A DNA stretch of 64,000 nt, from assembly GCF_001894745.1 (NCBI RefSeq), contig NZ_BBYF01000007.1:179417-243416 (forward strand). The letters run 5' to 3'. The translations under genes were made by a program, and so were the position numbers. Below are positions 44,081 through 52,565 of this stretch, piece after piece. This stretch comes from Paenibacillus sp. NAIST15-1. Lineage in GTDB: Bacteria > Bacillota > Bacilli > Paenibacillales > Paenibacillaceae. Positions within the stretch are counted from its first letter, which is position 1, and every line of letters starts with the position of its first letter. A model generated the notes under the pieces. It was not told the DNA's origin. It saw only the letters and a program-made list of their open reading frames with translations, and did no database searches.

Positions 44081-44108
44081 TAGGTGAGGGAAGGAGGGGA
44101 AAGTTGGA

Positions 44109-44690
44109 ATGGAGTCTGTTGAAGGGTTTGTTGAACAGGTGCAGGCAGGCCAAATCGAAGAGTATATCCATATCATTAATACCTACCAAAACCCGTTATT
44201 TCGATACTGCTCACGTCTGCTAGGAAACAAGCATGAAGCAGAAGATGCTGTTCAGGACATCTTCGTGAGAGCCTACGAGAAAATTCACTTGTATAAGCCA
44301 AATGTATTGTTCTCTTCTTGGCTATATAAGATTGCTTACCATTATTGCCTCAATCTAATTCGCAAGCGCAACATCCAACAAAAATTCAAATGGTGGTTTA
44401 CACAAGAGTCGACAACGGAGAGTGCTGAAGACACCGTCGGGAAGTCATTATTTGATGAGCCGCTTCATTCCGCATTGAAGCAACTTAGCGTGGAGGAACG
44501 GAACTTATTAGTTCTTCGCGTATTTGAGGAAAAGTCTTTTGCAGAGATCGGTGAGATTCTGAATAAAAGCACGGAGACAGTGAAGAAACGGTTTGGACGT
44601 ACTAGAATCAAATTGCAGCAGTTCATGACTGAAGAAGGGGGGCGGGTTCGATGGAGCGAATCAGATCTATTATCGAAGATGAAGAAATAA
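44109..44690 (+). CDS. ECF RNA polymerase sigma factor (first)
   Basis: 193 residues: sigma region 2 (YQNPLFRYCSRLLGNKHEAEDAVQDIFVRAYEKI ... LYKIAYHYCLNLIRK) and region 4 (EERNLLVLRVFEEKSFAEIGEILNKSTETVKKRFGRTRIKL). No C-terminal extension. It directs RNA polymerase to a small regulon, very likely including itself. The gene overlaps the next one, a membrane protein of anti-sigma type, by 40 bases. GGAGGGG precedes the ATG. Confidence 0.93.
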   Translation: MESVEGFVEQVQAGQIEEYIHIINTYQNPLFRYCSRLLGNKHEAEDAVQDIFVRAYEKIHLYKPNVLFSSWLYKIAYHYCLNLIRKRNIQQKFKWWFTQESTTESAEDTVGKSLFDEPLHSALKQLSVEERNLLVLRVFEEKSFAEIGEILNKSTETVKKRFGRTRIKLQQFMTEEGGRVRWSESDLLSKMKK

Positions 44691-45634
44691 GACGATATGA
44701 GCGAGAACTTGATACTGAATTGATGATCGATATTCGCGAACCCGTTATGCAGCGCATTGATAGTTTACACGTACATAGGAAACCCATGAATCATTCAAGA
44801 GCAAGATTACGTAGAAAGACGATCATTGTTCTTACCTCCATCATTGTTGCGTTAACCTCTATCTGGGGATATGCGGCATCTAGAATAATCCAAATTCTTA
44901 ATTCCAAAGGAGATGTCGTTGTTGAGACAAGAGAAAGGAATCTCACTCCACGAGATTTTCGCATAGATAAGAAACTAGAGGAATATGGGGAGATGGTGAA
45001 AGCACAATTAAAGCCAGGAGAATGGGCTGCGTATTACGTTAAAGACGAACAGTATACTCATTTGACACAAATAAATAGAGTGAATTTTGAATATAATCCG
45101 ATTGTTCATACCTATTATGATCGTTTGCAGCAGGAGATCAAGGATAAAGCTGGAGTGTCTGCCGTCGATATAGCAAATGCTCCAATAGGGCTAAAGTTTG
45201 AGTCAGGATGGGTATTTCCGAGTGTATATCCATTTAACGAAATAAAAGGATTAGCAGAACAATTTGAGAAAGAAGCAAAACAAGCAAAAAATAATCAAAA
45301 CCTGTTTATCAAACCTCTAGCTTGGAAAGAAGTAGGCAGCTCACGCGCGAACTTCAATTACGATGGAAATCAACTAAAGTTGATAGGTTTTTACCATACT
45401 CAGTCGCGAGTGGTCTCGCAAAACACTTCAGGAATTGCCGTTTCCAAATTAAAGTTGAACGGGATGGAAGTTTTGTATAAAGAAAGTGTACAAGGGAAAA
45501 ATGCCAGCTTCAAGCATCAAGTGGAATGGATGCGGGAGGATGAAAGTACCTATTATATGTTGTCTGATGAAGCGGAAAGTAAGCTATCCAAATCCGAGTT
45601 TATTGAGATTGCGAAAAGTATGGTAGGGAAATAG
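44651..45634 (+). CDS. Probable membrane-anchored anti-sigma factor, DUF4367-like exterior
   Basis: 327 residues. A cytosolic N-terminus of about 55 residues, one membrane helix (about 56-75) and a large outer domain. The outer C-terminus (KLNGMEVLYKESVQGKN...VEWMREDESTYYMLSDEAESKLSKSEFIEIAKSM) resembles DUF4367 sensor domains. Overlap with the sigma gene and topology point to an anti-sigma protein that holds the sigma factor until an envelope signal arrives. The short cytosolic part is not clearly a zinc-binding anti-sigma domain. Confidence 0.78.
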   Translation: MERIRSIIEDEEIRRYERELDTELMIDIREPVMQRIDSLHVHRKPMNHSRARLRRKTIIVLTSIIVALTSIWGYAASRIIQILNSKGDVVVETRERNLTPRDFRIDKKLEEYGEMVKAQLKPGEWAAYYVKDEQYTHLTQINRVNFEYNPIVHTYYDRLQQEIKDKAGVSAVDIANAPIGLKFESGWVFPSVYPFNEIKGLAEQFEKEAKQAKNNQNLFIKPLAWKEVGSSRANFNYDGNQLKLIGFYHTQSRVVSQNTSGIAVSKLKLNGMEVLYKESVQGKNASFKHQVEWMREDESTYYMLSDEAESKLSKSEFIEIAKSMVGK

Positions 45635-45645
45635 GCATGTTTGAA

Positions 45646-45671
45646 AGCGGCCCGAGTGGCCGTTTTATTTA
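45646..45671 (+). terminator. Weak terminator after the first sigma operon
   Basis: GCGGCC/GGCCG stem with a CGAGT loop, followed by TTTTATTTATTTT. Confidence 0.55.
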
Positions 45672-45692
45672 TTTTACAAAACAGATCTATTC

Positions 45693-45722
45693 CGTCCCTT
45701 TTCGCTTGTGTCAAGTGTTATA
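45693..45722 (+). promoter_or_regulatory. Putative ECF promoter before the secreted protein at 45804
   Basis: CGTC at 45693 and TGTTATA at 45716, with the same 23-base offset as at 44051. The flanks also agree (GTCC(C)TTTT and CAAG/TAAG just before TGTT), so the two sites look duplicated or under strong constraint. Confidence 0.65.
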
Positions 45723-45803
45723 CATAGTGAGACTCAGGTGAGTTAGTTCATTTGGTTCCACGACATGCTTCAAAAATAATGAGAAGAAAGGGATGGACAA
45801 ATT

Positions 45804-46565
45804 ATGAAATCAAAATCATTTCTAATTACCATGTGCGCCGTTCTTGCGATGTCAATGAGTATAAGTCAAGTGGTGACGGCAAAGGAAGCTTCTGCAGCTA
45901 ACGGAGCGTCCACGAAGAAAAAGGAGTCACAGAAAAAAGCAGAAGCCAAGCAAAATGGAGAGCTTACCATCAAGGATGGAGAGCTTTATGCTACTTATAC
46001 AAGCAAAGATAACTCCATTTCATTTCGATTCAAAACGATAGCCAGTGAAACTTACGAGGAGTTTCTCAAACAAGTTGATCAGTATAAAGCGCCAAAGTTT
46101 ACGGAGCCAGCTTCCTTGCCTGAAGGTTATAAGTTTATCAAAAGCAAAATCACTCCTCCGTACCCTGATTTTTCGAGCGAGGCATATCGGATCCTTCTAG
46201 ACCAAATGAAAAAGGAAGCTAAAGGAAAAAAAGAGTATCAGAAGAAGCTGAACTGGAAGGAAGCCGGGGAGGCAGGTGTCATGTATGCGAAGGGTTCGGA
46301 CTTCATTTTCTTGACAGTGACAAGAATTCAGCCTCTGACTATTGAAAAATCACCCGCTGCTCCTGTTGGCGGAAAACTGGAGAAGGTGAGTGTAAGTGGA
46401 TTAGATGCGTTTTATACGACAGGGAGCAATGCACTATATTCGAATGTATTGATGTGGCAAGTCAAAGAGAAGAAGCTTGAATATAGGATTTCTACGAATA
46501 AGCAAAGCCCATTAACGAAGGAAGAACTTATTCAGATCGCAGAAAGTTGGAATGCTGCGAACTAA
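45804..46565 (+). CDS. Secreted DUF4367-like protein
   Basis: 253 residues with a signal peptide (FLITMCAVLAMSMSISQVVTAKEASA) and a Lys-rich linker, then a domain ending LMWQVKEKKLEYRISTNKQSPLTKEELIQIAESW, which resembles the outer part of the anti-sigma protein encoded just upstream. It may be a secreted, target-gene copy of that sensor domain, perhaps a feedback ligand. Its promoter motif suggests control by the neighbouring sigma factor. Function is not known. Confidence 0.78.
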   Translation: MKSKSFLITMCAVLAMSMSISQVVTAKEASAANGASTKKKESQKKAEAKQNGELTIKDGELYATYTSKDNSISFRFKTIASETYEEFLKQVDQYKAPKFTEPASLPEGYKFIKSKITPPYPDFSSEAYRILLDQMKKEAKGKKEYQKKLNWKEAGEAGVMYAKGSDFIFLTVTRIQPLTIEKSPAAPVGGKLEKVSVSGLDAFYTTGSNALYSNVLMWQVKEKKLEYRISTNKQSPLTKEELIQIAESWNAAN

Positions 46566-46592
46566 CGGTTTCCACTGATTTCAGGAACATAT

Positions 46593-46626
46593 AAGAAAGC
46601 CCTAGACGATGTCATAGGGCTTTCTT
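46593..46626. terminator. Bidirectional terminator
   Basis: AAGAAAGCCCTA pairs perfectly with TAGGGCTTTCTT around a 10-base loop, between convergent genes. Confidence 0.88.
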
Positions 46627-46650
46627 GCATGCACATGTTGCGTCTTGCTT

Positions 46651-47712
46651 TTACAGCAGTTTGTCTGCGAAAGGAGTGACAAGCTGTAATTTCACGCGTT
46701 CTCGAAGCTCCTGCATTTGACTAACGAGGTACGCGCGATTTTCTTGAATGTAGCTTGCTGTTTCTATTAATGCTATCTCCATATAATCGGCATGAGTTGG
46801 TATGATAATAGTTGGGAGACTCATCGAATGTACAAAGTCATACGATTTGAAGCGGTAGCCCAAGCAGATGAATGGGATTCCTGCAGCAGCGGACAATACG
46901 TTGGCGTGTAGTTTCAGGTTGACAGTGAAATCGAATCTTTGTACTAGTTTTAAATAGGAGTCAAGGGAATGAATCTCTTGATCGAATACGACATGGTCTG
47001 GGAATCCGATTTTTTGCTGCAAACGTTTGGCGGCTTCACGGTCTGGTCCCCATACCACATAAATGTAGATCTTGTATCCCTCTCGAATCCAGCGCTGCGC
47101 TGCATAGGCAAGTTCATCTTCCACAACGGATTCATTGCGTCCATAGATGCGATTATAAGACGTTCCCCAGTTCAGACCGATCCAGCGTTCACCAGTTTGT
47201 CTCACACCTGCATGGTCTGAAGTAGGGAGCGGGGCCAACATGGCGGGATCCCCACTAATGGATACACGATCCATTTGTACACCGTTGTTGGACAAGTATT
47301 CGTAAGTCCATGGACCTCGAATGCCGCAATATGCCGCATTGCTGATAACCTCTTGCAACATTGTGCGATATTCGGCACTATCAGCTGCAGGTTCAGGGCT
47401 TAAGGAGCGGTCATCATTGATCATCAGCCGACTGAGTCGATCATGTCCGCTGCCCCAGATAATTGTTGTTTTGTTCTTCTTGGCAGCGTGATACATAATA
47501 TCAACATACCCTGGTATAAGAAGAGAACCTCCGCCAAGCACTACGGTGTCATAAGGGGAGATATCGTTCACATCAACACCCGGCAATGAAGGGATAATTT
47601 CGTACTTATCCGGTTCTAAATATGCCTGTGACATGTTATGGAACATGCTCCACATCCATTCATCCCCGAAATTGTTGTAGCCAATCCACCCCAGATATAG
47701 TATTTTCCTCAT
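46651..47712 (-). CDS. Polysaccharide pyruvyl transferase family protein
   Basis: The ATG at 47712 behind AGGAGGTG gives 353 residues. Typical of the family are LYLGWIGYNNFGDEWMW at the N-terminus, TVVLGGGSLLIPGY, WGSGHDRL and a C-terminal FICLGYRFKSYDFVHSM. Such enzymes add pyruvate ketals to cell-surface sugars, though many members are unproven. The gene overlaps the GT4 gene in an ATGA, and with the GT2 gene forms a minus-strand glycan operon. Confidence 0.88.
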   Translation of the reverse strand: MRKILYLGWIGYNNFGDEWMWSMFHNMSQAYLEPDKYEIIPSLPGVDVNDISPYDTVVLGGGSLLIPGYVDIMYHAAKKNKTTIIWGSGHDRLSRLMINDDRSLSPEPAADSAEYRTMLQEVISNAAYCGIRGPWTYEYLSNNGVQMDRVSISGDPAMLAPLPTSDHAGVRQTGERWIGLNWGTSYNRIYGRNESVVEDELAYAAQRWIREGYKIYIYVVWGPDREAAKRLQQKIGFPDHVVFDQEIHSLDSYLKLVQRFDFTVNLKLHANVLSAAAGIPFICLGYRFKSYDFVHSMSLPTIIIPTHADYMEIALIETASYIQENRAYLVSQMQELRERVKLQLVTPFADKLL

Positions 47713-48869
47713 TTGTGTTGCACCTCCTCTTGGCCGGCTTGCAGGATGACATGTCGATAGAGATCTTCCAACTGATCCACGATTTTGTGAATATCGAAAT
47801 GCTCTAACGTCCACTTACGGCCCTGTAACCCGGTCTTGCGCAAGGATGCTTTATTAGCCAATGCCTCGCGCAGTTCATTCGCGATTAATTCTTCGGATGG
47901 CTTACATACGGAAGCATGGTCACCGAAATATTGCTTCCATGCCTGTTCATACGTGGATGGCGTGACAAGCCCGAAGTACCCGTGGTTGCCGATAGCAATT
48001 ACCGGCTTGCCGCAGGCCATTGCCTCCAATGCTACTCTCCCTGTGCCGACGACTATATCGGCGAGACTTAGATAATCGCGAACCTTTTTCTGACTTCCTA
48101 CCATGTGAATGAACGGTTGTCCAATTTCAGATTCAATGCTTTTGGACAATTCGCGAATTTCGTGATATTGATGCCCATCTCCGACGATGACGATATTCAG
48201 TTGAGAACGTCCTTCCAAGCGCAGTCTTCTCGCGGCCCAGATGAGCATTGTGCACACATAAGCCTTGTCCCATGACAACCTGCTGGCGTACACGATGGTG
48301 TCTGCATGATCCGGTATACCGAGACGGCTCCGTAAAGAGGAGGAATCCACTTCGATGAACTCATCCGGATTTACTCCATTTGGGATTAGCTCAGATTGAA
48401 TATTCATGCTCTCCAAAAATTGCTTCACTGGATGGCTTACACTAATGACAGCGTCACTATATTGATTCATACTAGTTAATTGATCTTCAGGATAATAAGT
48501 GCCATGAGCGGTAAATACAACGGGAATTCCTAGCTCTTTTGCAGCCATTGCGGCGTATAGGCCAGACGGTGATTGGTGAACGTGAACGACGTTGATTTTC
48601 TGGGTTTTCATGATTTGCTTTAATGAGGAGATGATTTTGGGCAGCATGTGGTTCTGCAAATGAAGAAGTGTTCCTGGCGATAAATCAACAGCGTGAATTT
48701 GACATCCTGCTCGTGCATAAGCCTCATACATATTGCCGCTGGCGCCGGCGTATATCGAGTGAATTCCACGCTTTTTAAGGGCTTTAACAATGCTAAGCAC
48801 ATGCGTCTCTGTACCCCCGACGGCTAAGCTGTCCATCACCATCATCACACGAATACGATTAGGATTCAT
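47709..48869 (-). CDS. Glycosyltransferase family 4 protein
   Basis: The ATG at 48869 is chosen for its AGGA site and because the protein then begins with RIRVMMVMDSLAVGGTETHVL, the standard GT4 opening. 386 residues, GT-B fold, with HVHQSPSGLYAAMAAKELG, DTIVYASRLSWDKA and the donor-binding VGTGRVALEAMACGKPVIA (E-x7-E-like region). It transfers an activated sugar during surface glycan assembly. It overlaps both neighbours. Confidence 0.9.
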   Translation of the reverse strand: MNPNRIRVMMVMDSLAVGGTETHVLSIVKALKKRGIHSIYAGASGNMYEAYARAGCQIHAVDLSPGTLLHLQNHMLPKIISSLKQIMKTQKINVVHVHQSPSGLYAAMAAKELGIPVVFTAHGTYYPEDQLTSMNQYSDAVISVSHPVKQFLESMNIQSELIPNGVNPDEFIEVDSSSLRSRLGIPDHADTIVYASRLSWDKAYVCTMLIWAARRLRLEGRSQLNIVIVGDGHQYHEIRELSKSIESEIGQPFIHMVGSQKKVRDYLSLADIVVGTGRVALEAMACGKPVIAIGNHGYFGLVTPSTYEQAWKQYFGDHASVCKPSEELIANELREALANKASLRKTGLQGRKWTLEHFDIHKIVDQLEDLYRHVILQAGQEEVQHK

Positions 48870-49584
48870 TCGTTGGATCCTGCTTTTTTGAAAAATATTT
48901 TCGAGAGCGTTGTTTTGGGTGACTGCGGTAGTAATAGAGAACGTCAGGGATATTTTCAATATTCAAATGGTTAGGATCCAGAGAACGGGCAATAAAATCA
49001 TAATCTTCCGCGCCTTTTACACGTCTTGTGTGACCGCCTATACGATCGAACAGAGCGCCGCGCATCATGATTGTGCCATGACATACACAGTGCCCTCCCT
49101 TGCGATAGGTTGTACGGATATGCTCTCCATAGCGAAGCCACTTCGGGATTGTAACGACCTCGTTCGGGTCATGTTCGAACACGTGATAGTTTGTGCCTAG
49201 CAATTCAATATTTTGATGAGCTTCAAGATAGTTGATTTGCTTTTCCAGCCGCTGCAAATGGGAGATATCGTCGGAGTCTTGGATTGCAATGTACTCTCCC
49301 TTGGCCATATAGAATCCAATTGTCATTGCTCCTGCATACCCGATATTCCGGGGAAGTGCCATTGTAAATATCGAATTATGATTGGGTAAGTTTATGCGAT
49401 TATCGAGAAGCCAAGCTTGTGTCTGTTGGATGGAATCATCGGTCGAGCCATCATCAATCAGGATGATCTCCCAATTTGTATACGTCTGCTGTAGGATGCC
49501 GTTCAGGCATTCCTGCAAATAAGCTGCACGGTTGTAATTGGGAATTACCACACTGACTAGTCCTTTAATTCGAGAATAAGTCAT
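48859..49584 (-). CDS. Glycosyltransferase family 2 protein
   Basis: 241 residues, GT-A fold: VSVVIPNYNRAAYLQECLNGIL, IILIDDGSTDDS and the metal-binding IQDSDD, followed by the acceptor region around CHGTIMMRG. It is the first gene of the minus-strand glycan operon. No membrane segments. The sugar and acceptor are unknown; the neighbourhood suggests modification of a spore or cell-surface polymer. Confidence 0.91.
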   Translation of the reverse strand: MTYSRIKGLVSVVIPNYNRAAYLQECLNGILQQTYTNWEIILIDDGSTDDSIQQTQAWLLDNRINLPNHNSIFTMALPRNIGYAGAMTIGFYMAKGEYIAIQDSDDISHLQRLEKQINYLEAHQNIELLGTNYHVFEHDPNEVVTIPKWLRYGEHIRTTYRKGGHCVCHGTIMMRGALFDRIGGHTRRVKGAEDYDFIARSLDPNHLNIENIPDVLYYYRSHPKQRSRKYFSKKQDPTNES

Positions 49585-49621
49585 ATTTATACCACTCCAA
49601 TTTCAGAATTTCAGTATGAAA

Positions 49622-49813
49622 TTAAATAATACGAATATAAGAGATCGATTTTAATGGAAAAACAGCGTATTGGCCATTCTCATACCCAGATATGCTTGAT
49701 GTGCGCAGCGTTAGCTTGGTATCATCGACAGAAATGAGCGTACCGGTAGTAGTTTCCAACGAAGTAGCAACTTGCAGATTAGAACCGATTAGGGGTCTGA
49801 GCTTGTCCATCAT
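49622..49813 (-). CDS. Small Sm-like (DUF2642-type) protein, 63 aa
   Basis: AAGGAGG lies before several ATGs; the ATG at 49813 has the best spacing. The product KLRPLIGSNLQVATSLETTTGTLISVDDTKLTL has the strand pattern of DUF2642/YuzF-type small beta-barrel proteins, often spore-associated in Bacillota. It is the shorter of two such genes here. The family call is from pattern only. Confidence 0.65.
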   Translation of the reverse strand: MMDKLRPLIGSNLQVATSLETTTGTLISVDDTKLTLRTSSISGYENGQYAVFPLKSISYIRII

Positions 49814-49836
49814 GGTCATCACCTCCTTTCATGAGA

Positions 49837-50199
49837 TTAACCAGCTTGCAGAGAAATCGCATTGGCCAGCTGCACAATAACGACCAGATCTTCCGATTCC
49901 ATAATTTCTACATAATCGTTTCCGACTTCTGTGATTATCCCTTCTACGATTCCAGCCGGTGTATTAATGGACACATTCCGATTCACATACCTCTCAATCA
50001 TTTCCTGAAGTGGAGAAGAGGGAGGATGTGGCTTGTTCAGTTTTTCCATTTCTTGTTTCATTTCAACTTTGAGTCTCTTGATGATGGGATTATCCTCATT
50101 TGGATTGCTAAGCAGTGAATCATGCACTGCTTGTTTGACAATATTGCTAATTCCTTCGAGCAGTGCTTGCAGCTCTTTCTCATTTGCTCTGAACCACAT
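49837..50199 (-). CDS. Sm-like (DUF2642-type) protein with helical N-terminus
   Basis: The ATG at 50199 (AGGTGAG, six bases away) is preferred over ATG 50223, giving 120 residues. The N-terminal 70 residues are helical; the C-terminus (VSINTPAGIVEGIITEVGNDYVEIMES ... VIVQLANAISL) is a DUF2642-like small beta barrel. It lies next to the 63-residue relative with 23 bases between. They may be spore-coat or surface proteins linked to the glycosyltransferase operon downstream. Inferred. Confidence 0.68.
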   Translation of the reverse strand: MWFRANEKELQALLEGISNIVKQAVHDSLLSNPNEDNPIIKRLKVEMKQEMEKLNKPHPPSSPLQEMIERYVNRNVSINTPAGIVEGIITEVGNDYVEIMESEDLVVIVQLANAISLQAG

Positions 50200-50407
50200 A
50201 AACGTCTCACCTGATTTCTTCATTTTTCGATAAAATATGATACATTTTATACGTTTCCTAGCTAATTTGATTGAGCAGATATACGAAATCTATGAAAATG
50301 TTTGTTTGTATGGAAGCAATTATCATGTAAAATTTCAATTTATTAACATTTCCAGAGACAGTTTTATCTTTTATTTCGAAATAGAGAAGGAAGATAAATA
50401 GGAAGAG

Positions 50408-50436
50408 TTGACTTTCTTTATTGTTGTAACTATAAT
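50408..50436 (+). promoter_or_regulatory. Sigma-A promoter of the DsbA-like/nitroreductase operon
   Basis: TTGACT (50408-50413), 17 bases, TATAAT (50431-50436). The -10 box lies inside the first 19-bp palindrome, so a bound repressor would block polymerase. Confidence 0.85.
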
Positions 50437-50443
50437 AGTTACA
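50425..50443. promoter_or_regulatory. Operator palindrome 1
   Basis: TGTAACTATAATAGTTACA is a perfect 19-bp palindrome around a central A and overlaps the -10 box. Confidence 0.8.
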
Positions 50444-50470
50444 TCGAACGAATTATTTTTTTGTTATCGG

Positions 50471-50489
50471 TGTAACTACAGTTGTTACA
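50471..50489. promoter_or_regulatory. Operator palindrome 2
   Basis: TGTAACTACAGTTGTTACA repeats operator 1 with the same 19-bp length and one mismatched pair. The centres are 46 bp apart, so two dimers could bind cooperatively. Confidence 0.78.
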
Positions 50490-50523
50490 TCATAATTGAG
50501 ATATGGAAGGCGAGGACTTGAAT

Positions 50524-51174
50524 ATGACTGTGAAGATTAAAGCCTATTCTGATTTTGTATGTCCGTTTTGTTTTCTGGGCAAAGGCCCGTTGGATGAAAT
50601 CGTAAAGGAGAAGGACGTTGAAGTGGAATGGATGCCATTCGAGCTTCGTCCCGAACCATATCCAAAGATCGATCCGTGGAATGAACCTGATAAGCTTGCA
50701 TCGTGGGATGCATTTATTAAGCCAACAGCAGAGAAGCTCGGCATCGATATGCGTCTGCCGCATGTATCTCCTCATCCATATACCAACCTGGCATTTGAAG
50801 GGTATCAATATGCGAAGGAACAAGGCAAGGGCAACGAATATATTCAGCGCGTGTTTACAGCCTTTTTCCAAGAAGAGCAGAATATCGGGGAGATTGAAGT
50901 ATTGACGAAGGTTGCAGAGGAGCTTGGCTTGGATGCAGCAGCGTTCCGCGGGGCGCTTGAATCCCGCACATATCGTGAAGCTCATCAAGCAGCGATCAAG
51001 CATGCTTATGAAGAGGCTCGCATCTCAGCTGTACCGACATTCATTATCGGTGATCAGGTGATTCAAGGTCTGGCTAGCAAGGAGCGTTTGGCTCAAGCCA
51101 TTGATCGCGCAGCTTCCAAGCAGTCATTTGACTCGGTTGAAGGTATGCAGTGCGATCTCGATGGAAATTGCTAA
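50524..51174 (+). CDS. DsbA family oxidoreductase, FrnE-like
   Basis: 216 residues starting at ATG 50524. The thioredoxin-type active site is CPFC (13-16) in YSDFVCPFCFLGK, followed by the helical insert of the FrnE/DsbA group and the cis-Pro region AVPTFIIGDQ. No signal peptide, so it acts in the cytosol, probably as a disulfide oxidoreductase in thiol or electrophile stress. It leads an operon with a nitroreductase and a SnoaL-like gene. Confidence 0.91.
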   Translation: MTVKIKAYSDFVCPFCFLGKGPLDEIVKEKDVEVEWMPFELRPEPYPKIDPWNEPDKLASWDAFIKPTAEKLGIDMRLPHVSPHPYTNLAFEGYQYAKEQGKGNEYIQRVFTAFFQEEQNIGEIEVLTKVAEELGLDAAAFRGALESRTYREAHQAAIKHAYEEARISAVPTFIIGDQVIQGLASKERLAQAIDRAASKQSFDSVEGMQCDLDGNC

Positions 51175-51222
51175 GTTTATCTTGTATATCAATCACATTA
51201 TTTATAAATGGAGGAAACCTCA

Positions 51223-51816
51223 ATGACAACATTCAAAGACGCAATCATCAACCGCCGTTCCATTCGCAAAGTAACGAAAAATCCAGCGATTACAGAAGAG
51301 CGCATCCGTGAAATTTTGAAAACATCCTTGCATGCTCCAACATCATTCAATATGCAAAGCGGCCGTGTGGTCGTATTGCTGGACGGTGAACATGAGAAGT
51401 TCTGGGACATCGTGAAAGAAACGCTGCGTGCTCGCGTTCCGGCAGAGAACTTTGATGCAACCGTTCAAAGACTGGCAGGTTTCCGTGATGGTGTAGGAAC
51501 AGTCTTGTTCTTCGAGAACCAAGCAACGATTCAGAGCATGCAAGAAAATGCTCCTAGCTATAAAGAGCAATTCCCGTTCTGGTCCCATCAAGGCAGTGCA
51601 ATGCTGCAATATGCAGTATGGACAGCGCTGGAAGCAGAGGGTATCGGAGCTTCCCTTCAGCACTACAATCCAATTGTAGATGAAGAAGTGAAGCGTACAT
51701 GGGATATCCCGCAAGAGTGGACGTTGATCGCGCAAATGCCATTCGGTGAGCCGAATGAACAACCAGGTGAGCGCAGCTTCCTGCCGTTTGAAGAAGTTGT
51801 AACGTTCCACAAATAA
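51223..51816 (+). CDS. Nitroreductase family protein
   Basis: The ATG at 51223 behind GGAGGAAA gives 197 residues. The FMN-binding loop INRRSIRKVTKNP, HAPTSFNMQSGRVV and WTLIAQMPFGEPNEQPGERSF are typical of FMN-dependent NAD(P)H nitroreductases, which reduce nitro compounds, quinones or act on electrophiles. It lies 48 bases after the DsbA-like gene, under the operon promoter with twin palindromes. Confidence 0.92.
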   Translation: MTTFKDAIINRRSIRKVTKNPAITEERIREILKTSLHAPTSFNMQSGRVVVLLDGEHEKFWDIVKETLRARVPAENFDATVQRLAGFRDGVGTVLFFENQATIQSMQENAPSYKEQFPFWSHQGSAMLQYAVWTALEAEGIGASLQHYNPIVDEEVKRTWDIPQEWTLIAQMPFGEPNEQPGERSFLPFEEVVTFHK

Positions 51817-51858
51817 GATTATGTACTAAAATAGTTAGTTTTCGTGGGAGGGCTGGAT

Positions 51859-52248
51859 ATGGAAAGTCAGCAAGCAAATGTAGACATCATCCGCCGCACC
51901 TATGAAGGGCCTGAATTTCTGTTTGGAGCATTAACTGACAGCACGGTATGGACGGAAGCGGCCGGATATCCGTACGGTGGCACATTCCATGGAGCCGCTA
52001 GCATTAAGAGCAATGTTTTTGAACGCTTAGGAACGGACTGGGACGGCTTTGTCGCCACTGTGCACACCTTCCATGAGGTTACGAAGAAAAATATCGTAAT
52101 TACAGAAGGCGTTTATACCGGAACATACAAGGCTACAGGGAAATCCATTCGTGCAGATTTCGTACATGTATGGAAGCTTGATGATGGCAAAATTACAGCA
52201 TTCAAGCAATACGTTGACAGTCATGTTGTTGTTCAGGCTATGTCTTAG
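51859..52248 (+). CDS. SnoaL-like (NTF2 fold) protein
   Basis: The ATG at 51859 behind GGGAGGG gives 129 residues of the cone-shaped NTF2/SnoaL fold (WTEAAGYPYGGTFHGAASIKSNVFE ... FVHVWKLDDGKITAFKQYVDSH). It could be an isomerase, hydrolase or ligand-binding protein. Third and last gene of the redox-stress operon; a strong terminator follows. Confidence 0.88.
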   Translation: MESQQANVDIIRRTYEGPEFLFGALTDSTVWTEAAGYPYGGTFHGAASIKSNVFERLGTDWDGFVATVHTFHEVTKKNIVITEGVYTGTYKATGKSIRADFVHVWKLDDGKITAFKQYVDSHVVVQAMS

Positions 52249-52260
52249 CATCATGAATAG

Positions 52261-52300
52261 AAGAAGCATGTCTCTCGTTATAGAGGGCATGCTTCTTTGT
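52261..52300 (+). terminator. Terminator of the redox-stress operon
   Basis: AAGAAGCATGTCTCT pairs with AGAGGGCATGCTTCTT (one small mismatch) around a short loop, followed by TTTGTGTTT. Confidence 0.85.
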
Positions 52301-52334
52301 GTTTGGAGCGCCGTTACCTGTGCTTCATCCGGTA

Positions 52335-52565
52335 TCACTCGTCAATTAACTCCAGCAAATAATCCGTATACTTTTCCTCGCTCATTCCCGATATGGCATC
52401 ACGAAGTCTATCCTCAGCTTGCTCAGGAGATAGAGCTTCAAAGTCTGCTTCCTGCATACTTATCATTCGCGCTTGAAATTCAGGCGAACTATGCTGCGTT
52501 ATATATTGAATCACTTGCTGCAGGGGCATTTTTTTGAGCGCCCATATACTGACACCATCACTCAC
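52335..52565 (-). CDS. Small hypothetical protein, 76 aa
   Basis: The GTG at 52565 lies eight bases after AAGGAGG. The product is acidic and helical (MPLQQVIQYITQHSSPEFQARMISMQEADFEALSPEQAEDRLRDAISG is its main helical part in outline). No membrane segment or metal motif. I do not recognise a family. The good ribosome binding site supports a real gene. Confidence 0.65.
   Translation of the reverse strand: MSDGVSIWALKKMPLQQVIQYITQHSSPEFQARMISMQEADFEALSPEQAEDRLRDAISGMSEEKYTDYLLELIDE

Larger units (their letters stand above)
50200..50523. other. Divergent intergenic region with the redox operon promoter
   Basis: No gene. The left half is AT-rich without structure; the right half has a canonical sigma-A promoter and two 19-bp palindromes, listed separately. 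Confidence 0.7.
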
